Made by a program: the position numbers and the translations under genes
Source: JAJRAN01 sp963827135
Lineage (GTDB): Archaea > Thermoplasmatota > Thermoplasmata > Methanomassiliicoccales > UBA472
Assembly: GCA_963827135.1 (NCBI GenBank)
Contig: CAWGZX010000005.1
Location: 186,001 to 250,000, forward strand
Direction of reading: 5' to 3'
Length of the DNA: 64,000 nucleotides
Shown here: positions 24,689-32,690 of the stretch, piece after piece
Layout of the letters: each line of letters opens with the position of its first letter
Numbering within the stretch: the first letter of the stretch is position 1
The notes under the pieces: model-generated
What the model saw: the letters and a program-made list of their open reading frames with translations, nothing else
Databases searched by the model: none
What the model was told of the DNA's origin: nothing

Positions 24689-25264
24689 ATGAAGGAAAAG
24701 GCGAAGGACATCTTGGTCGAGGAGATAATGAGCCGCAACCCTCGCGCGGCTAGCTCCGACATCAATGCCCAGGCAGCGGCCAAGCTGATGAAGCATGAGG
24801 ATGTCGGCAGCCTTATCATTCTCGAGGATGGAGCTGCTGTCGGCATGCTCACGGAGAAGGACCTGGTCCAGAAGGTTGTGGCTGAAGGGAGGTCATCTTC
24901 TAAGGTGCGTGTTTGTGACGTCATGTCCTCGCCCCTGGTCACCATCGGACCCAAGGAAAGCGTTTCCGATGCCGCCAGGAGAATGGCGAACCTCAAGCTG
25001 CGTCGCCTTCCCGTGGTCGAGGACGGAAAGCTGATAGGCATCTTGACGGAGAACGATGTCCTGCGCCTCTCGCCCTCCCTCATCGAGCTCACTAGGGAGT
25101 GGTCAAGGCTCGGAGCACGAGGCGGAATTCTCCCCAAGCAACTTATGACCGAAGGCTATTGCGATAACTGCGGCACCTATTCAGATCAGTTAGTGGAGAA
25201 GGAAGGTGAGCTGCTGTGCGTTGGCTGCCTCGATCAAATGGCCCTCCATGGTGATGGAGAATAG
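24689..25264 (+). CDS. CBS-pair protein with C-terminal zinc ribbon
   Basis: A 191-residue protein with two CBS motifs (about 5-65 and 70-130), each ending in a GMLTEKDLV or GILTENDVL signature. These pairs bind adenine nucleotides and act as energy sensors. A C-terminal zinc ribbon CDNCGTY...CVGC follows. The ATG at 24689 lies about 28 nt after a TATA-like stretch, so the message is probably leaderless; an in-frame GTG at 24644 is less likely. The partner protein or DNA target is unknown. Confidence 0.85.
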   Translation: MKEKAKDILVEEIMSRNPRAASSDINAQAAAKLMKHEDVGSLIILEDGAAVGMLTEKDLVQKVVAEGRSSSKVRVCDVMSSPLVTIGPKESVSDAARRMANLKLRRLPVVEDGKLIGILTENDVLRLSPSLIELTREWSRLGARGGILPKQLMTEGYCDNCGTYSDQLVEKEGELLCVGCLDQMALHGDGE

Positions 25265-25306
25265 AAAAGGGGGTAAAGGGGGAATGGCCGGGGCCAATCT
25301 GGCGGC

Positions 25307-25651
25307 TCATTCAACTTTGATCTTCTTCAGCTTCGGGCCTTCCACGCTCTTGCCCTTATCCATGCACTCGATCTGAGCATCGATCAGGGCTCGGACCGTG
25401 AGAAGTATCTCCTTCTTCGCGGCTATCGCGTGCTTCTTCGCCTCTTCGGGCATCTTGGACTTTGGAATCATGCCATCTGCGGCGATGGCTAGCTCGCTCA
25501 ATGCCTTGAATAGGTGCATCTGGGTCTCCTTGGACATCGTGCCACCCATCCCTCCCAGGCTGGCTCCGAAGCCTCCCTCCGAAGAGGGCTCCTCCTCGGG
25601 GTTCACCTCAATTGGCTCTTCGACCTTTTCTGCCTTTTTTCTGCTCGCCAT
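25307..25651 (-). CDS. Small charged protein overlapping the ArsA-type ATPase gene
   Basis: A 114-residue protein with an acidic N-terminus, a Gly/Met-rich linker (GGFGASLGGMGG), a helical region (about 40-95) and a lysine-rich end. The ATG at 25651 has a GGAGGTGA site 5 nt upstream and lies 44 nt inside the end of the ATPase gene. I do not recognise the family. Tight coupling suggests that it acts with the ATPase, perhaps as an adaptor. Confidence 0.6.
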   Translation of the reverse strand: MASRKKAEKVEEPIEVNPEEEPSSEGGFGASLGGMGGTMSKETQMHLFKALSELAIAADGMIPKSKMPEEAKKHAIAAKKEILLTVRALIDAQIECMDKGKSVEGPKLKKIKVE

Positions 25652-26858
25652 TTGGCTCACCTCCCTCGAAACGTATCAACAGGTAGCCGTCCTTGAACTC
25701 AGCCTTGGTGGCCTCCTTCTTTATCATGGAATAGGGGAGGGACACCGAGCGCTTGTACCAGCCCACCTGTACTATCAAAGTATCACTTGACTTATATAAT
25801 TCTACCTCCTGCTTCTCGGAAAATGGCAGCTTGATGGATAGGGTGTCCACGCCATCTTCGGAATAGATCTTGAGGGCCTTGTCCGCGGTGTAGACCTTGG
25901 TCGGGTCCTCCTTGTCGAACAGCATGTCCGCCAACCGCGTCAAGCTCGCCTTGCCCACTAACTCTGTGGAGAACTGGGTAGCCTTGAGCATGCGCAAGGG
26001 AGAAAACGACTCGTCGATGGTCTTCATGTACCTTCTCTGCTCTTCGACCTTCTCTTTGAAGTAATCGCCCGTGCCATCCTCGGGGAGGAGCCGATTGATG
26101 ACCAGACTGTCTACGGTCAGGTTGTAGAGCGATAGATAGGTGTAAGCTCTCTTGGTCTCGTTGATCACCATCCTCTCCGGGTTGACGACCAAGCGGATGG
26201 AGGTGATCTCCGGGTTGTCCAGGATCTTCTTCACGACCTTCATGCGGTCGCGGATCTGGTCTATGTCATCGAACAATGCGTCGGATGGCAAGGGGGCGGA
26301 CATTACCTTGCCGACGGTCACCCTGGCCAGCTTGGTCACGTTCTTAAGCATCTTGTAGATCTTGTCGAACCACCAGTCACTGACGTCAGGGAATGACAAA
26401 AGCCTCAGCGTCTCCCCGGTTGGCGCGGTGTCGATGACGACGACGTCGTACTCCTTGCTCTGGTCGTACTCCCAGATGTAGAAGAGCGCGGACATCAGCT
26501 CCATGCCGGGCCAGACCGTCATCTCCTTGGCGGTGACACCCTCGATGCCTTGTGAGGCGAGGAAGTCCGCGACGTACTTGTCGATCTCCTGCCAGCGATG
26601 CTCCATCTCATAGAGCACGTCGACCTCGAGGGCCCAAAGGTTCTCCTTGATCTTCTTCGGTTGCCCAGACAGCTGCTCCTCCAGGCTATCGGCCAATGAG
26701 TGCGCTTGATCGGTCGAGATTGCGATGGTCTTATAGCCCATCTCAGCAGAGCGCATCGCGGTGGCAGCCGCCACCGAGGTCTTCCCCACTCCACCTTTGC
26801 CAGTGTAAATGATGACCCTTATCGTTTCACCCAGGCATGCACCGAGGTGCTCATACAA
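25608..26858 (-). CDS. ArsA/Get3-family ATPase with HSP20-like C-terminal domain
   Basis: A P-loop ATPase with YTGKGGVGKTS (deviant Walker A), STDQAHSL (switch I) and VIDTAPTGETLRLL (switch II). The C-terminal ~80 residues have the strand-rich IKLPFSEKQEVEL and LYKSSDTLIVQVGWYKRS pattern of the ArsA_HSP20 domain. Get3 relatives target tail-anchored proteins; ArsA relatives drive arsenite export. No arsenic genes are nearby. The start is awkward: the only in-frame start is a TTG at 26858, ten residues before the usual family N-terminus, and an ATG at 26854 runs in another frame. Confidence 0.85.
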   Translation of the reverse strand: MYEHLGACLGETIRVIIYTGKGGVGKTSVAAATAMRSAEMGYKTIAISTDQAHSLADSLEEQLSGQPKKIKENLWALEVDVLYEMEHRWQEIDKYVADFLASQGIEGVTAKEMTVWPGMELMSALFYIWEYDQSKEYDVVVIDTAPTGETLRLLSFPDVSDWWFDKIYKMLKNVTKLARVTVGKVMSAPLPSDALFDDIDQIRDRMKVVKKILDNPEITSIRLVVNPERMVINETKRAYTYLSLYNLTVDSLVINRLLPEDGTGDYFKEKVEEQRRYMKTIDESFSPLRMLKATQFSTELVGKASLTRLADMLFDKEDPTKVYTADKALKIYSEDGVDTLSIKLPFSEKQEVELYKSSDTLIVQVGWYKRSVSLPYSMIKKEATKAEFKDGYLLIRFEGGEPNGEQKKGRKGRRAN

Positions 26859-26923
26859 AAAGGAAGCGGGAGAAGTCCGTGCTTTACTGTAGGAATTAAT
26901 GAATCGAAAGGAAGGAATTAAGG

Positions 26924-27030
26924 TGCCGGGGAGGGGGTTCGAACCCCTGACCTTCGGATTTCCCTGGAGAGGTCTGGTGTATTACCTTACCCTATGAGTC
27001 CGACGCTCCACCAGGCTGAGCCACCCCGGC
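26924..27030 (-). tRNA. Elongator tRNA-Met (CAT) with a 33-nt intron
   Basis: Acceptor GCCGGGG pairs with CCCCGGC, T-arm AGGGG-TTCGAAC-CCCCT, anticodon stem TCGGA/TCCGA with loop CTCATA. The intron 26960-26992 at 37/38 is typical for archaeal elongator tRNA-Met. The mature tRNA is 74 nt. The gene starts 8 nt after the eS1 stop codon on the same strand, so it may be processed from the eS1 transcript. Confidence 0.92.
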
Positions 27031-27038
27031 GTTGAGAC

Positions 27039-27803
27039 TTACTTCTCCGTTTCCTCGGACTCCTCGACCGTCTCGTCCAGGACCTCTTGCTCGGCCTCGA
27101 GTTCCTCGCTCTCCTCAGCGGGGGCAGCCGGAGCCTCGACGGGCTTCGGCTCTTCAGCGGCGGGCTGCTCGATGATGGAGGTGTTCTGGGATTCGACGGA
27201 CCCCATCTCCAGGACCTCGGTCTTACGGATCTCCACGCGCTTTATCGGAACGATGACCTTGGCTACATTGGACAGCATCTTGGCCAGATCTCCAGAGATG
27301 ATGTGCTTCACTAGGTCGGAGATGGACATCTCTAAAACCACTTTCTGCAGCTCATTGGTCATGAGCGTGCGGACGGCGGTCTCCTGGGAGGCTTGGATCC
27401 TCTTGTCGGTGATGCTCATGGGCTTGATCCTGACCTTATAACTGTCCTTGGTGACGACGTCGATCACATGGTCGGTCTTGGTCTTCTTACGCCTCGTGAG
27501 CCTTCGGATGTAATCGCTGGTCAGGTCCTGCCCGATGAAGACGGTGTGCGCCTCCAGTCCCCGGACGTCATTGACCCTGAACCTTAGCTTGACATGCATC
27601 TTTGAAAAGTCGCCAGTGAGGTCGTGGACCGTCACCTCGGTGGTGCGGCCGATGAGGCTAGTAGCATCCGAGCTAGGCGTCTCGCCGAGAACAGCCTGGT
27701 TGAACATCATCGGAGCTTGGATCTTGTACCACTCCTTCGCCTTCCATCGGTCCTTAACTTTGCGCGCCGCGGGCTTCGCGACCGCCTTCTTCTTCTCAGC
27801 CAA
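27039..27803 (-). CDS. rps3ae: Ribosomal protein eS1 (S3Ae)
   Basis: A 254-residue small-subunit protein. The conserved body begins DRWKAKEWYKIQAPMMF and includes RFRVNDVRG and RRKKTKTDHVIDV. The last ~45 residues form an acidic Glu/Ala/Pro-rich tail absent from many homologs. A TATA-like CTTTAATAG (about 27853-27861 on the minus strand) lies upstream. The gap 27804-28073 carries this promoter and a short GACAC-TTAT-GTGTC inverted repeat near 27950, but no gene that I can support. Confidence 0.93.
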   Translation of the reverse strand: MAEKKKAVAKPAARKVKDRWKAKEWYKIQAPMMFNQAVLGETPSSDATSLIGRTTEVTVHDLTGDFSKMHVKLRFRVNDVRGLEAHTVFIGQDLTSDYIRRLTRRKKTKTDHVIDVVTKDSYKVRIKPMSITDKRIQASQETAVRTLMTNELQKVVLEMSISDLVKHIISGDLAKMLSNVAKVIVPIKRVEIRKTEVLEMGSVESQNTSIIEQPAAEEPKPVEAPAAPAEESEELEAEQEVLDETVEESEETEK

Positions 27804-28073
27804 TTGAATAGCCTCCGTGCTTCAGGCAGATTCCGAAACGGTTACGCCTATTAAAGCTTTACTTGATGCGATAGGGGTGGCATACCGTCTTCTCTCTCAC
27901 CTGGCCGCATGCTTTGCATTAGGCGGTGAACCATCCAAATACATTTGAGACACTTATGTGTCAACTGCCCGTCTTTGGTGTTGCATCACCATTGCTTGGA
28001 CCTAAGTAGACATTTTCCGGCAAAATGAAAGAAAAGAGGAAAAAGGATGGGGAATTGTACTGGATGTCAATTC

Positions 28074-28358
28074 CTATCTTGGCTTGTTATCTTTGAGGAC
28101 TCGCTCGAGAGATTTCTTAGAGATTGGGTCCGTCTCCGCGTCTTGATCTTGAAGCCGTTTTTCCATCTCTTCAGGTGAGCCCAAGGTTGAGAGAAAAGCA
28201 ACTACGAAGGAAGCGGTATTCTCGATTTGGAACACCGCCACCTTCTCTGAAAGTTTTAGCTCTTTGTTCTCCCGCCTTGCCTGTATGTTCATAAAAGGGA
28301 GCAGCGTTTCTGGAAGCTCCCTTACAGTATACACACCGACCAAGCGCGCCTTGTACAT
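28074..28358 (-). CDS. Small protein at the end of the hdrCB operon
   Basis: A 94-residue protein with no recognised domain. The first 60 residues alternate short strands and helices (KARLVGVYTV, EKVAVFQIEN, SFVVAFLS), and the C-terminus is a charged helix. It follows hdrB by 9 nt on the same strand and is therefore likely co-transcribed. Its role with HdrBC is unknown. Confidence 0.55.
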   Translation of the reverse strand: MYKARLVGVYTVRELPETLLPFMNIQARRENKELKLSEKVAVFQIENTASFVVAFLSTLGSPEEMEKRLQDQDAETDPISKKSLERVLKDNKPR

Positions 28359-28367
28359 CCGAGGGCC

Positions 28368-29219
28368 TCACAGATTGAACTTGGTCTCGTGCGCCTCAAG
28401 TCCTAGCTTCTCTCTGGGCATGCCGAAGGCCATGCCATAGAGCTGGGAGAGATGGATCACCGGGATATTGTATCCAGGAAGGTCCTTCTGAGACCGGTCA
28501 TACTGGAGGTGGCAGAATGGACATACGTCGACGATCATCTGCACGTTGACCGCTTTCAGGTTCTTGAGCTTCTCCTCAGTCATCCTTAAGGCCGTTGCCG
28601 CATCGCGGGAACGAACTCCTCCGCCCGCGCCGCAGCACATCATCTTGTCCCGGTAGTTGATGCTCTTGGCGCCCGTGACCTCCACCAGCTCATCGAGGAT
28701 CTTGGGCCTCTCAGAGTCGTCCAGCTGCTTGAATTTGGTGGGCTTGAGGAAATGGCATCCATAGTGCACGCCGACGGTGTAGCTGAGCGGGGTATTGACC
28801 TGGGCCTTGATCTTTTCAAGTCCGATTTCCTTATACAAAACCTCGGCAAAGTGGCGCACCTTAATAGTGCCGGTATACTTCATACCAATCTTGCCCAGCA
28901 CATCGTTCACCTTTTTGAGCTCCTTGGGGTGGTGCTGCAGGATGTGGTTGGCCTCGAACAAGGAGCCGTAACAGCCGTTGCAAATGGTCATGATGTCGGT
29001 CTTCTGGGCCTCAGCAAGGGCCAGGTTACGTGCGGCCAGCGCCAGCCAGGTAGTCTGGTCGAAGGAGCGGATTACACCAGGGGCTGGACAACAGCCAGCA
29101 CCTTCCAGCTCCGTAAGCTCCACGCCCAAGGACTTGAATACCTCCCTAGTGGCCAGCTCAATGCCCGGATACCTGAGGGGCGCAACGCATCCCAGGAAGA
29201 AGGCGTATTTCTGTGCCAT
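28368..29219 (-). CDS. hdrB: Heterodisulfide reductase subunit B homolog
   Basis: A 283-residue protein with two CCG domains. The first has FLGC, GAGCCPAPG and CNGC; the second has HYGCHFLKP, MMCCGAGGG and CPFC. These cysteines hold the noncubane [4Fe-4S] clusters that reduce CoM-S-S-CoB or related disulfides. The ATG at 29219 overlaps the hdrC stop by 1 nt, so translation is coupled. HdrA is not in the window. In non-methanogens HdrBC-like pairs serve other redox reactions. Confidence 0.9.
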   Translation of the reverse strand: MAQKYAFFLGCVAPLRYPGIELATREVFKSLGVELTELEGAGCCPAPGVIRSFDQTTWLALAARNLALAEAQKTDIMTICNGCYGSLFEANHILQHHPKELKKVNDVLGKIGMKYTGTIKVRHFAEVLYKEIGLEKIKAQVNTPLSYTVGVHYGCHFLKPTKFKQLDDSERPKILDELVEVTGAKSINYRDKMMCCGAGGGVRSRDAATALRMTEEKLKNLKAVNVQMIVDVCPFCHLQYDRSQKDLPGYNIPVIHLSQLYGMAFGMPREKLGLEAHETKFNL

Positions 29220-29740
29220 CAGCTCTTCCCCCCCTTCATCAGCTTGTCGAATCCGCACTCCTCCATCACCTTACGGAAGTCGTCCATGGACTTCTTGTTG
29301 CCTACGGTGGTTGGCGGGTTCTCTGGCAAGCCCATCTTCACACGGAGCTTCTTCATCTCCTCGCCAAAGGGCACGGTCGCCCCGATCTTCAGCATGTTCT
29401 CGCCGATCTTCTTATGCTGCTCCGCCATGAAACCTTCCTTTACGGCCATGTTCCTTAGGACGAAGATGATGTCAGTAATCTGCACCTCGCGCGGACAGCG
29501 CTCCATGCAGGTGTAGCATGTGGTACACAGCCACAGCTCCTCGGACGACATAATCTCATCCTTCAGGCCGAGCTGAGCTTTTCGAATCAGCTGTCTGGTT
29601 CTAAACGCAGTCAATTTGCCAGACGGGCAGGACGCAGTGCAGGTACCACATTGGTAACAAAGCATCAGCGTGTCGCTGCCGGGTCCTCCTTCCAAAACCT
29701 TCTTCGTGAACTCAGGATTGGGCTCGCTGACCTTGGTCAT
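29219..29740 (-). CDS. hdrC: Heterodisulfide reductase subunit C homolog
   Basis: A 173-residue iron-sulfur protein with two [4Fe-4S] motifs, CYQCGTCTASCP (about 28-39) and CTTCYTCMERCP (about 71-82), as in HdrC. It passes electrons to the HdrB subunit. It begins 92 nt after the regulator gene; that gap contains a palindrome and a TATA box (separate entry). Confidence 0.9.
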   Translation of the reverse strand: MTKVSEPNPEFTKKVLEGGPGSDTLMLCYQCGTCTASCPSGKLTAFRTRQLIRKAQLGLKDEIMSSEELWLCTTCYTCMERCPREVQITDIIFVLRNMAVKEGFMAEQHKKIGENMLKIGATVPFGEEMKKLRVKMGLPENPPTTVGNKKSMDDFRKVMEECGFDKLMKGGKS

Positions 29741-29771
29741 TGAAACACCTTGGGCGGCTGACCGTGGAGGC

Positions 29772-29821
29772 TTTATTTAAATGTATACAAATTTCTCCCT
29801 TTGTATTACCATAAATGGTAA
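29772..29821 (-). promoter_or_regulatory. hdrC promoter with a perfect palindromic operator
   Basis: TTACCAT-TT-ATGGTAA, a 7-bp perfect inverted repeat, occupies 29806-29821. A TATA-like tttaaataaa lies at 29772-29782 on the minus strand and hdrC starts at 29740. The same GTTACCATTT core recurs before the regulator gene at 30646-30660, which makes it a likely binding site of that regulator. Confidence 0.55.
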
Positions 29822-29832
29822 CTCCTCGAAAT

Positions 29833-30636
29833 TTATAAACGTCCCTTCTTCAGTTCCCGCAGCAGCCAGGAGACCTCTGGTCTTTCCTCGAAGAAGAGGG
29901 CCAATATTTTATGGGAGAGCTGCTGCGGATCTATGGCGCTGATCAGTTTGAGGCCCTTCCTCAGAGCCAAGGACTCGTTGATGAAGAAGCTGCGGTTGGA
30001 TCGGATGAGCTGGGGAATGGCCCTGGTCTTGCCCTCGATGACATAGTTCTTACCAATCGCCTCAAGGTGGCGGAACCCGATGCGCTGGGCGCCATAGCGG
30101 AACCGCATATGAGGTTCGCCCTTGTCGACGTAAATCAATCGGTCCTCGCCCACCTCCTCGAACTGCACTCCCTCTGTCTCATATGCATAGAGGGGATCGT
30201 CCAGGATGACCACGTCCATCATCCCCGCCTTAAGCTCCCTGAGGTTGTGCTCATCGTCGGAGATGACCAAGTCGTAGCGAGCCTCTGAGTCCAGATTCGA
30301 CAAGGTGGAGAGGAGCAGGTCCTCGGTCAGGATGGTCCCACCCACCACCACTGCCTCCCCGATCTTCATCCGCTCCAACAAGGCGCTGTACTCCCTGGCC
30401 ATCTTGACGCCCTCCTCGTTGAGCGACGTGCCTGATGGGGACGTGACCAGAAGGCGCGCCTTGACCTTCGATTCGATCTGGGAGAGCGCGCGATGGATGA
30501 CAGGGGTAGAAAGCCCTAGCCTCTCAGCGGCCATCCTTTGGCTGCCTTGGCGGTAGACCTCGAGCAAGACCTCAAGCTGATGTGGCGTGAGGTTGACGCC
30601 ATTCACCCTCAAGGACGCTATCGGCTCTATCCTCAT
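29833..30636 (-). CDS. LysR/ModE-type transcriptional regulator
   Basis: A 267-residue protein. Residues 15-75 are a winged helix of the LysR/ModE type (LTPHQLEVLLEVYRQGSQRMAAERLG, then a recognition helix STPVIHRALSQIE). The C-terminal ~180 residues resemble a periplasmic-binding-protein-like effector domain, with short strands such as YDLVISDDEHNL and DVVILDDPLYAY. It lies directly upstream of hdrCB on the same strand. The inverted repeat found at both promoters suggests that it controls hdrCB and itself; the effector is unknown. Confidence 0.8.
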   Translation of the reverse strand: MRIEPIASLRVNGVNLTPHQLEVLLEVYRQGSQRMAAERLGLSTPVIHRALSQIESKVKARLLVTSPSGTSLNEEGVKMAREYSALLERMKIGEAVVVGGTILTEDLLLSTLSNLDSEARYDLVISDDEHNLRELKAGMMDVVILDDPLYAYETEGVQFEEVGEDRLIYVDKGEPHMRFRYGAQRIGFRHLEAIGKNYVIEGKTRAIPQLIRSNRSFFINESLALRKGLKLISAIDPQQLSHKILALFFEERPEVSWLLRELKKGRL

Positions 30637-30645
30637 ATGACCAAG

Positions 30646-30656
30646 ACCAAAATGGT
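30646..30656 (-). promoter_or_regulatory. Candidate autoregulatory operator
   Basis: ACCA-AAA-TGGT, an inverted repeat followed by AAC, lies 10 nt before the regulator's ATG. On the minus strand it reads GTTACCATTTTGGT, sharing GTTACCATTT with the palindrome before hdrC. Confidence 0.45.
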
Positions 30657-30782
30657 AACCTCATGGCTTCTTACTTCCCTTCCTTGATAAGGAAAGATAC
30701 CACCTTTAATTGCCCTTCAACGTGGACGTCTCCGTTGGAAACCTCAAAAAGCTTTTAACCGACCCCACTCTCCCGGGTTCGG

Positions 30783-31259
30783 ATGAAAGGAAGGAAGGAT
30801 AAATTAGTGCTCGGAATAGGCTCTCCCTTCATTAGTGATGACCAGGTGGGCCTCCGCGTGGCTGAGGCCATCATGAAAATGGACCTACCTGATGTAGACG
30901 TCGATGAGGCCAGCGTGAGTGGCTTAGACCTGATCGAGATGATCCTTGACTACAAGCGCGTGATAATCGTCGACGCGATAACCTCGCGAGAGTACGAGCC
31001 AGGGACGGTGAGGGTCTTGGATAGGGGGGCGTTCACCCATGCCGTCCACGGGACCAATCCGCACGAGGCGAACGTCGTCACGGCGTTCGAACTGGGCAAG
31101 CGCCTGGAGCCTACCCGCTTCCCCGACGACATCCGCTTCGTAGCGATCGAGGCGCAGAACACCTATGACATAAGCGAGGAGATGACCCCCCCGGTCAAGG
31201 CGGCCCTTCCCCTCGCCATCCAGACAGTGCTGGAGATACTCAGGGAACCTCTGGCCTGA
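30783..31259 (+). CDS. Hydrogenase maturation protease (HycI/FrhD family)
   Basis: A 158-residue protein. It starts with LGIGSPFISDDQVG, the family's G-N/S-x-x-x-x-DD motif that binds nickel. Further on are the second Asp in VDAI and a conserved THAVHGTNPHE region resembling the metal-site His. These proteases trim the C-terminus of the [NiFe] hydrogenase large subunit. No hydrogenase subunits are nearby. A TATA-like aaaaagctttta precedes the start by about 30 nt. The gene is divergent from the regulator and is close to hdrCB. Confidence 0.85.
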   Translation: MKGRKDKLVLGIGSPFISDDQVGLRVAEAIMKMDLPDVDVDEASVSGLDLIEMILDYKRVIIVDAITSREYEPGTVRVLDRGAFTHAVHGTNPHEANVVTAFELGKRLEPTRFPDDIRFVAIEAQNTYDISEEMTPPVKAALPLAIQTVLEILREPLA

Positions 31260-32543
31260 TCAGAAGTCCAAGGAACCGAGGGACCGCACCAGGGCGCTGC
31301 CTTCCTTCTTGGCCATGTGCAGCACCAGGTTCATCTTCTTCGGGTCCAGGATCTCCTCGGCGCTCCTGGCCATGTCCTCTTCGGTGACAGCCTCCGTTTT
31401 CTGCAGGATCTGGTCCTCGGTCATCAGTTTTTTGGTCTGGAGGTAATGCTCCCCGAGGAAGAACATGCGGTTCTCCATCGGCTCCAGCTTCCGCACGATC
31501 AAGCCTTTGAGCCAGCGCTTGGCCCGGACCAGCTCCCCGTCCTCCAGACCATCCTCCTTCATCCGCTTCAGCTCCGAGGCAACCAGCTGGAAGACCTTAT
31601 CCGAGTTCTCCGAGGAGGTGGAGAAATTGATGCCGAAGAGGCCTGTGTCCGTGAATGGATGAGCCATGGCCATGATGGAGTAGACCAGGCCGTTCTCCTC
31701 CCTGACCTTCTGATAAAGCCTTGATGATGTGCCCGCGCCCAAGACGATGCTCACCATGCTATGGACGAAGCGGTCGGGATGGGAGACCGGCACGCCCTGG
31801 AATCCCATCGCCGCATAGACCTGATCCCCTTTCCTGGGAAAGAGTTGGACCCCTGGATGGAAGGCTGGGGGAGTGCGCTCGATCCTGCGTGTGGCGCGCG
31901 GCATGCCGTCGAAGGAGCGCGCGGCCCATTCCACCACCTGACCGACGTCCACGTTCCCCGTCGCCACCACGGTCAGATGGGGGGGGCGATAGCTCTCCTC
32001 GTAGAATGCCCGGACATCGCTGGCTCGGATGGGCATTATGCATTCAACGCTGCCGCTCTCCGGATTGGCCATGGGGTTGCCGTCCCAAGCCGTCTTGGCC
32101 AAGAGCTCATGGATGTAGTTGTCCGGCTCATCCTCGGCCATCTTGATCTCCTGGACGACCACCTTCTTCTCCATCTCCAGGTCCTTTTTCTCGAAGAGCG
32201 GCTCGCTCATCATCTCGGCCAGGAGGTCCTCAGCTACCGTAACGGTCTCATCGATGGTCTGGACGAAGTAGCACGTCACCTCCTTTCCAGTGTAGCCGTT
32301 CATCTCCCCTCCCGCCGCCTCGACCAGCTGGCTGATCTCCCTGGAGGTGTGCGATTCCGTGCCCTTGAAGAGGAGGTGCTCGAGGAGATGGGCGATGCCG
32401 CATTTCTCCTGCGGCTCATCTCTGGACCCCACTCCAATGTAGACCGCCACCGCCGCGGAGCGGCTGTAGGAGAGCTTGTCAACTATGACCGGGGTTCCAC
32501 CAGGAGTCTTGCGAAGCAATAACTGTTCCTTTTTAGCGCGCAT
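31260..32543 (-). CDS. M16-family zinc peptidase
   Basis: A 427-residue inverzincin peptidase with HLLEH (H52, E55, H56), followed by the distal Glu region EMEKKVVVQEI. The second half shows the inactive repeat typical of M16B proteins. Such enzymes degrade peptides or process precursors; bacterial relatives include PqqL and YmxG. It lacks a signal peptide, so it is probably cytosolic. Its stop abuts the stop of the hydrogenase protease gene. Confidence 0.9.
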   Translation of the reverse strand: MRAKKEQLLLRKTPGGTPVIVDKLSYSRSAAVAVYIGVGSRDEPQEKCGIAHLLEHLLFKGTESHTSREISQLVEAAGGEMNGYTGKEVTCYFVQTIDETVTVAEDLLAEMMSEPLFEKKDLEMEKKVVVQEIKMAEDEPDNYIHELLAKTAWDGNPMANPESGSVECIMPIRASDVRAFYEESYRPPHLTVVATGNVDVGQVVEWAARSFDGMPRATRRIERTPPAFHPGVQLFPRKGDQVYAAMGFQGVPVSHPDRFVHSMVSIVLGAGTSSRLYQKVREENGLVYSIMAMAHPFTDTGLFGINFSTSSENSDKVFQLVASELKRMKEDGLEDGELVRAKRWLKGLIVRKLEPMENRMFFLGEHYLQTKKLMTEDQILQKTEAVTEEDMARSAEEILDPKKMNLVLHMAKKEGSALVRSLGSLDF

Positions 32544-32690
32544 ACAAGTGACCGTCCTTAGCGATGAGGGAACCGAGGCCCCCGACTTTAAGATATGTTA
32601 TATCGGGCCCACCGCCACGAAGCGTGACCTCTGGTTGACTGGTGGCCAAAGGATATTAAGAATGCCCTCCATTGGAGGCGAGGTGAGAGG

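Noticed and set aside
27840..28073. A structured RNA in the eS1-hdr gap
   Set aside because: Only a short GACAC-TTAT-GTGTC repeat and the eS1 promoter are seen; no tRNA, SRP or RNase P features.
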